From JAQUKH01 sp043809805 (lineage in GTDB: Bacteria > JACRDZ01 > JAQUKH01), in contig JBDROR010000154.1 of assembly GCA_043809805.1 (NCBI GenBank), positions 1 to 5,818 of the forward strand: 5,818 nt of DNA. The letters are read 5' to 3'. Positions 1-5,818 of the stretch are shown one piece after another; positions within the stretch are counted from its first letter, which is position 1; each line of letters starts with the position of its first letter. Below the pieces are notes generated by a model. The model had not been told where the DNA came from and did not search any database. It was given only the letters and a program-made list of their open reading frames with translations. The translations under genes and the position numbers were made by a program.

Positions 1-2576
1 TAGAGTCTAAGGTTTTACTTATGGTGACTAATAATATTCTTTCTCCGTCAAATGGCAAGCCGATTACGATTCCAACACAAGATATGGTTTTGGGTTGTTT
101 TTATTTAACCTCTATGAAATATGGGGAAAAAGGGGAAGGCCGTATTTTTTCTAATTTGGATGAAGTGAGTTTTGCTTATGATTTAAAAGAGGTTGGTTTA
201 CACGCGAAAATAAAAGTTAGAATAAAAGGAAAGCTTGTGGAAACAACTACAGGCAGGGTTATTTTTAACCAGTTATTGCCGGAGGATTTGCAATTTGTTA
301 ATAGGGGTATGGATAAAGGGTCGTTGGTGGAATTGGTAACGCAATGTTACTACAAATTGGGACAGAAAGACACGGTTCTTCTTTTAGATAAATTGAAAAG
401 TATTGGATTTGAACACGCGACGTTGGCAGGTATTTCGATTTCTGTTAATGATATGCTGATTCCTAAGGAAAAGAGAAAAATATTAGACAGAGCTTTATCA
501 AAAGTTCATGTTTTGGAAAATCAGTATAGAAAAGGTATTATTACCGATGGAGAGAGACATAATAAAGTAATAGATACGTGGACACATGTTACTGATGAAA
601 TAACGGATAAATTATTTTTTGAATTGCAGGAAGAAAGTGATGTTAAAGGTAATTTTAATTCTATTTTTATGATGAATGAGTCAGGCTCGCGCGGTAGCAA
701 GCAACAGATTAGGCAATTGGCTGGAATGAGGGGTTTGATGGCTAAACCGTCTGGAGAGATTATCGAATCACCGATTATGGCAAATTTTCGTGAAGGGTTA
801 ACAGTGCTGGAATATTTTATCTCTACTCATGGAGGCAGGAAAGGGCTGGCGGATACCGCGTTGAAAACAGCTGACTCAGGATATTTAACAAGGCGGTTGG
901 TTGATGTGGCTCAGGATGCCATTATTATTGAAGATGATTGTGGAACAGCGAATGGAATAAAAATAGAAGCGATTAAAGAAGCAGGAGAGGTTATAGAAGA
1001 GTTAGGTGACCGCGTTTTGGGGCGGGTGGTTTTGGATAATATCGTTGATCCAGTTACTGATGAGTTAATTTTAAATGCGGGAGAAGCGGTAAATGAAATA
1101 TCAGCCGCTCAAATAGAGAAAAGCGGGCTTGAACGTATACGTATTCGTTCTGTTTTAACTTGTGAATCCAAAAGGGGAGTATGCGCGAAATGTTATGGAA
1201 GAAATTTAGCTAATGGCAGGTTAGTGGATCTGGGTGAAGCAGTTGGTGTTATTGCCGCCCAAAGTATTGGGGAGCCGGGAACGCAGTTAACAATGAGGAC
1301 ATTTCATATCGGAGGGACAGCAAGCCGGGTGGTAGAGCAGTCTCGTATTGAAGCTAAAAGTTCCGGGATTGTTAATTTTCATAATATGAAGGTAATAAAA
1401 AAATCTAATGGGGTGACAGTTGTTCTTAGCCGGCAGGGAGAAATTTCTGTCAGCAATGAAGCGGGGAGAGAGACTGAAAGGCATACGGTTTTTTATGGCG
1501 CCGAGTTAATGGTTGCAGAAGACGGCAAGGTAAAAGAAGGGGATATTTTAGTTCAATGGGATTCTTATAATATTTTAATATTAAATGAGCATACAGGTAA
1601 GGTAGTTTTTAAGGATATCAAAGAAGGCGTTACGATGCGGGAAGAATTGGATAGAGACACCGGGTTGAAGGAGAGGCTGATTGTTGAACATAAAGAGGAA
1701 ACTTTACAACCTCAAGTGCTTGTTGTGGATAAATCCAGCGGAGAGGTGTTAGCCCGCTATTCTATGCCTATTAAAGCCCATTTATCCGCTAATAATGGCG
1801 ACATTATAACGGCAGGTGATGTTCTTGCGAAAATCCCGCGCGAAACTACTAAAACTAAAGATATTACGGGCGGGTTGCCAAGGGTAGCTGAATTGTTTGA
1901 GGCTCGTCGTCCAAAAGAGTATGCAATAATATCAGAAATTGACGGGATTGTTAGATTTGCGGGTATATCCAAAGGTTTGAGAAAGATAATTGTTTATAAT
2001 GAAGAGACAAATATGGAAAAAGAATATTTTATTGCGCAAGGCAAACATCTTACTATTCGTGAAGGTGATAGAGTTAGAGCCGGGGAACAGTTGATGGATG
2101 GGTCTCTTAATCTTCATGATATTTTACAAGTAAAAGGTGTAGAGGCGCTTCAAAGATATTTGGTGGATGAAGTTCAGGAAGTTTATCGTTTGCAAGGAGT
2201 GAATATTAATGATAAACATATAGAGATTATTGTCAGACAGATGTTAAGGAAGGTAAAAATAGAAGATTCCGGTGATACAAGCTTTTTGTCCCGGGAAGAA
2301 GTTGATAAAATTGAATTCAAAGAAGAAAATGAACGAGTCATAGCTAAGGGTGGCAATCCGGCTACGGCTAAGCCGATACTTTTAGGTATTACGAAAGCAA
2401 GTTTACGGACAGAAAGTTTTATATCCGCGGCTTCATTTCAGGAAACTACCCGTGTTCTGACTGAAGCGGCGATATCCGGAAAGTGTGATTTTTTAAGAGG
2501 ATTAAAGGAAAATGTGGTTATAGGACATCTGATTCCTGCCGGGACGGGAATAGAAAGGTATGTATGCCGACAATAA
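1..2576 (+). CDS. rpoC: DNA-directed RNA polymerase subunit beta-prime, 3' part (5' end outside window)
   Basis: This is the C-terminal part of the largest catalytic subunit of RNA polymerase. The frame is open from base 3 (bases 1-2 end a split codon), so the ATG at 21 is an internal Met and not the start. By alignment from memory the first residue matches about E. coli Glu479, so about 480 residues are missing, including the Mg-binding NADFDGD motif, which should lie just upstream. Visible in order are the secondary-channel region with NESGSRGSKQQIRQLAGMRG (about 678-738), the bridge helix (about 834-915, TALKTADSGYLTRRL), and a full four-Cys zinc site (codons 939, 1161, 1182, 1191). The trigger loop follows (Met 1293, Arg 1296, His 1305), then an insertion of about 180 residues resembling E. 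coli SI3, the second trigger-loop helix (from 1860, DITGGLPRVAELFEARRPK), and the conserved C-terminus (ITKASLRTESFISAASFQET). There are 857 visible codons without disruption. Its end overlaps rpsL. Identification is near certain. Confidence 0.98.
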   Translation, partial: ESKVLLMVTNNILSPSNGKPITIPTQDMVLGCFYLTSMKYGEKGEGRIFSNLDEVSFAYDLKEVGLHAKIKVRIKGKLVETTTGRVIFNQLLPEDLQFVNRGMDKGSLVELVTQCYYKLGQKDTVLLLDKLKSIGFEHATLAGISISVNDMLIPKEKRKILDRALSKVHVLENQYRKGIITDGERHNKVIDTWTHVTDEITDKLFFELQEESDVKGNFNSIFMMNESGSRGSKQQIRQLAGMRGLMAKPSGEIIESPIMANFREGLTVLEYFISTHGGRKGLADTALKTADSGYLTRRLVDVAQDAIIIEDDCGTANGIKIEAIKEAGEVIEELGDRVLGRVVLDNIVDPVTDELILNAGEAVNEISAAQIEKSGLERIRIRSVLTCESKRGVCAKCYGRNLANGRLVDLGEAVGVIAAQSIGEPGTQLTMRTFHIGGTASRVVEQSRIEAKSSGIVNFHNMKVIKKSNGVTVVLSRQGEISVSNEAGRETERHTVFYGAELMVAEDGKVKEGDILVQWDSYNILILNEHTGKVVFKDIKEGVTMREELDRDTGLKERLIVEHKEETLQPQVLVVDKSSGEVLARYSMPIKAHLSANNGDIITAGDVLAKIPRETTKTKDITGGLPRVAELFEARRPKEYAIISEIDGIVRFAGISKGLRKIIVYNEETNMEKEYFIAQGKHLTIREGDRVRAGEQLMDGSLNLHDILQVKGVEALQRYLVDEVQEVYRLQGVNINDKHIEIIVRQMLRKVKIEDSGDTSFLSREEVDKIEFKEENERVIAKGGNPATAKPILLGITKASLRTESFISAASFQETTRVLTEAAISGKCDFLRGLKENVVIGHLIPAGTGIERYVCRQ
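1326..1859 (+). other. SI3-like insertion within the beta-prime trigger loop
   Basis: About 180 codons separate the two conserved helices of the trigger loop (TMRTFHIGG before, DITGGLPRVAELF after). Short landmarks match the E. coli SI3 insertion as remembered: GTASRVVEQSRIE after the first helix, an acidic GRE-type turn, LVQWDSYNILIL (E. coli has VANWDPHTMPVI), a DELTGL-like DRDTGLKERL segment, and GDVLAKIPRE before the second helix. The family fold is a tandem of sandwich-barrel hybrid motifs that moves with trigger-loop opening and closing during catalysis. The boundaries given are approximate. The insertion is in frame and is an ordinary part of the protein in Gram-negative-type polymerases. 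Confidence 0.85.
2553..2558 (+). promoter_or_regulatory. Weak ribosome binding site for rpsL, inside rpoC
   Basis: GAAAGG lies five bases before the ATG at 2564, within the last codons of rpoC. It is only a partial match to AGGAGG, so rpsL translation probably depends on ribosomes finishing rpoC 13 bases further on (inference: translational coupling). Confidence 0.55.
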
Positions 2577-2944
2577 GCCAGTTAATAAAAAAAGGAAGAA
2601 AGAAACCTCATTGGAAAAGTTCAACTCCCGCGTTACAGAAATGTTCTCAAAAGCGCGGGGTTTGTATAAGGGTATATACGACTACCCCCAAAAAACCCAA
2701 TTCGGCTTTAAGAAAAGTTGCAAAGGTTAGATTAACCAATGGAATGGAAGTGAGTGCTTATATTCCAGGTGTAGGTCACAATTTACAGGAACATTCTATT
2801 GTTTTAATTCGGGGCGGAAGAGTTAAAGATTTGCCGGGTGTCCGATATCATATTGTGCGTGGGGTATTGGATTCTATGGGGGTTCAGGATAGAAGGCAGG
2901 GACGGTCGAGATATGGCGCGAAAAGGCCAAAAATGGAGAAATAA
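2564..2944 (+). CDS. rpsL: 30S ribosomal protein S12
   Basis: S12 sits at the decoding centre of the small ribosomal subunit and monitors codon-anticodon pairing together with 16S rRNA. The 126-residue product has the usual length for bacteria with the short form. It begins MPTISQLIKKGRK and contains the two hallmark loops: TTTPKKPNSALRK (residues 39-51) and GHNLQEHSIVLIRGGRVKDLP (residues 71-91). The residues where streptomycin-resistance changes are known, Lys43 and Lys88 counting the initiator Met, are both the sensitive-type Lys. Asp89, the residue that is methylthiolated in some bacteria, is also present. The C-terminus keeps the RSRYGAKRPK tail. The start at 2564 is fixed by the canonical N-terminus and places it 13 bases inside rpoC in another frame. 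It is followed by a 44-base gap and then rpsG. Confidence 0.98.
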   Translation: MPTISQLIKKGRKKPHWKSSTPALQKCSQKRGVCIRVYTTTPKKPNSALRKVAKVRLTNGMEVSAYIPGVGHNLQEHSIVLIRGGRVKDLPGVRYHIVRGVLDSMGVQDRRQGRSRYGAKRPKMEK

Positions 2945-2952
2945 TATGTTAT

Positions 2953-2973
2953 CCGGTTGCCAGTTGGCCGGTT
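2953..2973 (+). repeat. Short G+C-rich repeat/hairpin in the rpsL-rpsG gap
   Basis: CCGGTTG (2953-2959) is followed at once by CCAGTTG (2960-2966), and CCGGTT recurs at 2968-2973. The same bases can fold: 2953-2956 pairs with 2968-2971 (CCGG with CCGG), extended by three G-T wobble pairs around a five-base loop. There is no T-run after it, so it is not a terminator. It stands out as G+C-rich in an A+T-rich region, between the rpsL stop and the rpsG ribosome binding site. Confidence 0.5.
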
Positions 2974-2978
2974 AACGT

Positions 2979-2983
2979 AGGAG
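2979..2983 (+). promoter_or_regulatory. Ribosome binding site for rpsG
   Basis: AGGAG lies five bases before the ATG at 2989 and supports that start. Confidence 0.8.
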
Positions 2984-2988
2984 TAACA

Positions 2989-3459
2989 ATGTCAAGGAAA
3001 AAAGTAGTAATTAAAGAAAGAATAAATTTCGATGCTAAATTTAATAATAAAGCGATCGCTAAATTTATAAATAAGCTTATGGTTAAAGGGAAAAAAAGTA
3101 CAGCAGAAGGGATTTTTTATGGGGCAATGGAGCGAGTTGAAAAAATTACAAAAGAAAATCCGATGGAAATTTTTAACAGAGCGTTAGATAATGTTAAACC
3201 TTATGTTGAAGTGAAATCGCGGCGTGTGGGAGGTTCTACCTATCAGGTTCCTACAGAGGTTAAGTTTGACAGGAGGGTGGCCTTGGCAACCCGCTGGATA
3301 ATAGGTTTTTCCCGCGATAGGAAAGAAAAAACGATGTCGAATAATTTAGCCGCGGAAATAATTGACGCGAGTAAAAAACAAGGTGGTTCTGTAAAGAAAA
3401 GAGAGGATACCCATAAAATGGCTGAGGCGAATAAAGCCTTTGCGCATTACAGATGGTAG
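2989..3459 (+). CDS. rpsG: 30S ribosomal protein S7
   Basis: S7 is a primary assembly protein that nucleates folding of the 3' domain of 16S rRNA and sits in the head of the small subunit near the E and P sites. The product has 156 residues, the standard length for many bacteria. The signature VEVKSRRVGGSTYQVPTEV spans residues 73-91 (the beta-hairpin and its base), and the protein ends in AFAHYRW, as many bacterial S7 proteins do. The N-terminus MSRKK is basic, as expected for rRNA binding. The start is supported by AGGAG five bases upstream. In E. coli, S7 represses its own operon by binding the rpsL-rpsG spacer; here that spacer is only 44 bases, so whether that control exists is unknown. 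The TAG stop is followed two codons later by a second in-frame TAG (3463). Confidence 0.98.
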   Translation: MSRKKVVIKERINFDAKFNNKAIAKFINKLMVKGKKSTAEGIFYGAMERVEKITKENPMEIFNRALDNVKPYVEVKSRRVGGSTYQVPTEVKFDRRVALATRWIIGFSRDRKEKTMSNNLAAEIIDASKKQGGSVKKREDTHKMAEANKAFAHYRW

Positions 3460-3460
3460 G

Positions 3461-3541
3461 ATTAGTTTTCAGTTGTCAGTTTTTAGTTGTCAGATTCCAG
3501 ATTCTTATCTAACAGCTGAAAACTGACAACTGAAAACTAGT
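3461..3541 (+). repeat. Heptamer-based long inverted repeat between rpsG and fusA
   Basis: Bases 3461-3490 pair with 3512-3541 over 30 positions with no break: 27 Watson-Crick and 3 G-T pairs. After one mismatch, four more pairs (3492-3495 with 3507-3510) leave an 11-base loop. The left arm is a run of seven-base units in strict register from 3464: AGTTTTC, AGTTGTC, AGTTTTT, AGTTGTC, AGATTCC, AGATTCT. The right arm carries the complementary units CAGCTGA, AAACTGA, CAACTGA, AAACTAG from 3513. There is no T-run on the 3' side, and TAAGGGGG follows, so an intrinsic terminator is unlikely. It resembles heptanucleotide dispersed repeats known from cyanobacteria and other genomes, but membership in any named family is not established. 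As RNA it would form a long, mostly A-U hairpin just before the fusA ribosome binding site. Confidence 0.9.
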
Positions 3542-3548
3542 AAGGGGG
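3542..3548 (+). promoter_or_regulatory. Ribosome binding site for fusA, abutting the hairpin
   Basis: AAGGGGG ends eight bases before the ATG at 3557. It matches AAGGAGG except for one G, which can still wobble-pair with the anti-Shine-Dalgarno U. It starts directly after the last base of the inverted repeat, so hairpin formation would leave it exposed at the foot of the stem. Confidence 0.8.
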
Positions 3549-3556
3549 TTACTTTT

Positions 3557-5641
3557 ATGGGACGCACTGTTCCCTTAGAGATGACGAGAAATTTCGGGAT
3601 CATGGCTCATATTGATGCCGGAAAGACTACAACAACTGAGCGTGTCTTATTTTATTCGGGGAAAACTCATAAAATAGGGGAGGTTCATGATGGTACGGCT
3701 GAGATGGATTGGATGGCTCAGGAAAAAGAAAGAGGGATAACAATTACATCGGCCGCAACTACTTGCAGTTGGAGAAATAATCGTTTAAATTTGATTGATA
3801 CACCGGGCCATGTGGATTTTACGGTAGAAGTTGAGCGGTCTTTAAGAGTTTTAGATGGGGCGGTTGCTGTGTTTTGCGCGGTTGGAGGTGTTGAGCCTCA
3901 ATCAGAGACCGTGTGGCGTCAGGCGGACAAGTATAATGTCCCGAGGATTGCGTTTATTAACAAAATGGATCGTAGAGGATCGGATTTTTGGAATTGTCTT
4001 AAAGAGATGAGAGAGAAGCTGGGGGCGAATGCCTATGCCATTCAAATTCCAATCGGAAAAGAAGATGACTTTACCGGTATGATTGATTTGATTAAAATGA
4101 AGAAAGTAGCTTGGATAGATGATGGCAGCGGGAGGGAATTTTCCATAGAAGATATCCCTGAAGATTTGAAGGATGAGGCTTTAAAATATAGAGATAAACT
4201 AATTGAGGCTGTTAGTGAAACTAATGAAGAATTAATGGAGAAATATGTTGAGGGTGCTCAAATTTCTGATAAAGAGTTGGGTGCTGCGGTGAGACGGGCT
4301 ACCATAGGGATTAAGATTTTTCCGGTTTTGTGCGGGGCATCTTTGAAGAATAAAGGTGTGCAGGCGCTCTTGGATGCTGTTGTAGATTATCTTCCAAGCC
4401 CGTTGGATATACCCGCGGTAAAGGGGAAAGATCCTTCTACAAACAATGAGATTGAAAGGCTTGTAGATGAAGATGAATCTTTTAGCGCGTTGGCGTTCAA
4501 GATAATGACTGACCCTTATGTTGGCAGGTTGACGTATTTTCGTATCTATTCGGGAAAATTAAGTGCGGGTTCTTATGTGTATAATTCCAGGTCTGAGAAA
4601 AGAGAGCGGATTGGACGTTTATTACAAATGCATGCGAATAAAAGACAGGAAATAGAAGAATGTTTTGTGGGGGATATTGTCGCTTCGGTTGGTTTAAAAT
4701 ATACTACTACAGGTGATACGTTATGTTCGGAGGATAAACCTGTGATTTTAGAGGTAATGGTTTTTCCTGAACCGGTTATATCGATTGCCATTGAGCCAAA
4801 AACTAAGATTGACCAGAAAAAGTTGGGAGAGTCTTTACATAAATTAGCTGAAGAAGATCCGACTTTCAGGATTAGTGTGAATGAGGAAACAGGGCAGACA
4901 ATTATTTCGGGTATGGGCGAGCTGCATCTTGAAATTTTGGTTGACCGGTTGCTTCGTGAATTTAGTGTGGCGGCAAATATCGGGAAGCCTCAGGTAGCTT
5001 ACAGAGAGACAATTAAGAAGGAGGCGGAAGCGGAAGGTAAATATATCAGGCAAACAGGCGGACGCGGTCAATATGGACATGTAGTTTTAAAGGTAGAGCC
5101 GATAAGCACAAAAGAAAAACGGCTTGAATTTGTGAATAAGATTGTAGGTGGGGCAATCCCGAAAGAATATATATCGCCTGTTGAAAAAGGTATTCAGGAA
5201 GCGATGGATGGCGGTGTTTTGGCGGGATATCCAATGGTTGGAATTCGGGCTACGCTTCTTGACGGGTCTTACCACGACGTAGATTCTTCAGAAATAGCAT
5301 TTAAGATAGCAGGGTCATTGGCATTTAAAAATTGCGTTAAAAAAGCGCTACCTGTTTTAATGGAACCGATTATGGAAATCGAAGTAGTAACTCCGGAAGA
5401 ATTTATGGGGGATGTTATTGGCGATCTTAGCAGCCGCCGGGGAAAAATAGAAGAGGTTTCGATTAAGGCAAACGCGCAAATCATAAAAGGAAGTGTTCCT
5501 TTAGCGTCGATTTTCGGGTACGCGACTACTTTAAGGTCCCTTACTCAAGGCAGGGCTACTTATACTATGCAGTTTGCGCATTATGCAGATTTACCGAAAT
5601 CGATAGCAGAACAGTTGATTGAGAAGGTGCAAGGGACGTGA
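3557..5641 (+). CDS. fusA: Translation elongation factor G
   Basis: EF-G is the cytoplasmic GTPase that drives movement of tRNA and mRNA through the ribosome after each peptide bond and, with the recycling factor, splits ribosomes. The product has 694 residues (E. coli has 704). The GTPase domain is complete: P-loop AHIDAGKT (17-24), switch I RGITI (59-63), DTPGH (81-85), NKMD (135-138) and CGAS (259-262). Domain II begins around FSALAFKI (309). Domain III has GMGELHLEIL (452-461). Domain IV has TGGRGQYGHV (500-509) and the tip SYHDVDSSE, whose His573 corresponds to the tip histidine that reaches the decoding site. Domain V includes MGDVIGDLSSRRG (617-629). The start MGRTVPLEMTRNFGIMAHID matches the usual N-terminus. 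All domains are intact, so it looks like the housekeeping copy and not a divergent paralogue. It is followed by a 50-base gap and tuf. Confidence 0.98.
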   Translation: MGRTVPLEMTRNFGIMAHIDAGKTTTTERVLFYSGKTHKIGEVHDGTAEMDWMAQEKERGITITSAATTCSWRNNRLNLIDTPGHVDFTVEVERSLRVLDGAVAVFCAVGGVEPQSETVWRQADKYNVPRIAFINKMDRRGSDFWNCLKEMREKLGANAYAIQIPIGKEDDFTGMIDLIKMKKVAWIDDGSGREFSIEDIPEDLKDEALKYRDKLIEAVSETNEELMEKYVEGAQISDKELGAAVRRATIGIKIFPVLCGASLKNKGVQALLDAVVDYLPSPLDIPAVKGKDPSTNNEIERLVDEDESFSALAFKIMTDPYVGRLTYFRIYSGKLSAGSYVYNSRSEKRERIGRLLQMHANKRQEIEECFVGDIVASVGLKYTTTGDTLCSEDKPVILEVMVFPEPVISIAIEPKTKIDQKKLGESLHKLAEEDPTFRISVNEETGQTIISGMGELHLEILVDRLLREFSVAANIGKPQVAYRETIKKEAEAEGKYIRQTGGRGQYGHVVLKVEPISTKEKRLEFVNKIVGGAIPKEYISPVEKGIQEAMDGGVLAGYPMVGIRATLLDGSYHDVDSSEIAFKIAGSLAFKNCVKKALPVLMEPIMEIEVVTPEEFMGDVIGDLSSRRGKIEEVSIKANAQIIKGSVPLASIFGYATTLRSLTQGRATYTMQFAHYADLPKSIAEQLIEKVQGT

Positions 5642-5645
5642 TGTA

Positions 5646-5672
5646 AGTTTATTGAGTTGGGCTCAATGAACT
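5646..5672 (+). repeat. Hairpin in the fusA-tuf gap
   Basis: Bases 5646-5656 pair with 5662-5672 over 11 positions (10 Watson-Crick, one G-T) around the five-base loop TTGGG. The following bases (AATATCAGGAGG) have no T-run, so a terminator is unlikely. The stem ends six bases before the tuf ribosome binding site. It may mark an RNA-processing or stability site between fusA and tuf (inference). Confidence 0.7.
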
Positions 5673-5678
5673 AATATC

Positions 5679-5684
5679 AGGAGG
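5679..5684 (+). promoter_or_regulatory. Strong ribosome binding site for tuf
   Basis: A perfect AGGAGG lies seven bases before the ATG at 5692. It is the strongest site in the window, in keeping with the high output expected for EF-Tu. Confidence 0.85.
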
Positions 5685-5691
5685 ACAAAAG

Positions 5692-5818
5692 ATGGCGAAG
5701 GAAAAATTTGATAGGAAGAAGCCGCACGTAAATATAGGAACGATAGGCCATGTAGATCACGGAAAGACAACTTTGACAAGCGCGATAACGAAGATATTGT
5801 CGAAGGGTGGATTGGCGC
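5692..5818 (+). CDS. tuf: Translation elongation factor Tu, 5' part (cut by window end)
   Basis: EF-Tu is the GTPase that carries aminoacyl-tRNA to the ribosomal A site. Only 42 full codons are present. They begin MAKEKFDRKKPHVNIGTIGH and include the complete P-loop GHVDHGKT (residues 19-26), which distinguishes EF-Tu from EF-G (AHIDAGKT). The remainder, including the switch regions and domains II and III, lies beyond base 5818. Its position directly after fusA is the standard str-operon order. The next gene is usually rpsJ or a tRNA/secE cluster, but this cannot be seen. Confidence 0.97.
   Translation, partial: MAKEKFDRKKPHVNIGTIGHVDHGKTTLTSAITKILSKGGLA

Noticed and set aside
21..23. ATG at 21 as the start of an independent gene
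   Set aside because: The frame continues upstream to the window edge with residues matching the RpoC sequence before it, so this is an internal Met.
1287..2117. Reverse-strand open frames of 60-70 codons inside rpoC
   Set aside because: They lie antisense to a strongly conserved coding region, have no recognisable protein features, and are expected by chance.
3474..3511. Promoter for fusA using TTGTCA and TATCTA boxes in the repeat
   Set aside because: TTGTCA is simply part of the heptamer units, and its distances to TATCTA (12 or 26 bases) do not fit the usual 16-18 base spacing.
3461..3541. CRISPR repeat array
   Set aside because: The repeats are contiguous seven-base units in a palindrome, with no unique spacers of regular length and no cas genes nearby.
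3461..3556. Intrinsic terminator after rpsG
   Set aside because: The stem is A+T-rich and is followed by TAAGGGGG, not a T-run. The operon order also requires read-through to fusA and tuf.
4573..5484. Reverse-strand open frames of 60-78 codons inside fusA
   Set aside because: They are antisense to conserved EF-G domains, overlap one another, and show no domain signature.

Overview
This window is a stretch of bacterial transcription/translation core operon, with all genes on the + strand. In order it holds the 3' part of rpoC (RNA polymerase beta-prime, cut by the left edge), complete rpsL (ribosomal protein S12), complete rpsG (S7), complete fusA (elongation factor G) and the first 42 codons of tuf (EF-Tu, cut by the right edge). 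Gaps are 0 to 97 bases, and no terminator-like hairpin plus T-run is visible, so the genes are most simply read as one transcript.

The organism looks like a Gram-negative-type bacterium of modest G+C (roughly 40% judged by eye), using the standard code with TAA, TAG and TGA all as stops. The beta-prime subunit carries a large insertion in the trigger loop that aligns from memory with the E. coli SI3 insertion, a feature of proteobacteria and several other Gram-negative phyla and not of Firmicutes or Actinobacteria. The direct rpoC-rpsL junction, with no L7Ae-type gene between, also differs from Bacillus and recalls deltaproteobacterial or candidate-phylum layouts (for example Omnitrophota or other PVC relatives). 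The phylum remains a guess.

Layout: rpoC occupies 1-2576, and rpsL starts inside its last codons (13-base overlap). A 44-base gap with a small G+C-rich repeat/hairpin precedes rpsG. A 97-base gap follows, mostly filled by an 81-base imperfect inverted repeat built from seven-base units and abutting the fusA Shine-Dalgarno sequence. A 50-base gap with an 11-bp hairpin precedes tuf. The products work together: RNA polymerase makes the message, S12 and S7 are 30S subunit proteins at the decoding centre and the head, and EF-G and EF-Tu are the GTPases that drive translocation and tRNA delivery.

The coding content is ordinary housekeeping, and I see no new protein system here. The only sequence that the genes do not explain is in the intergenic gaps, above all the heptamer-based inverted repeat between rpsG and fusA.
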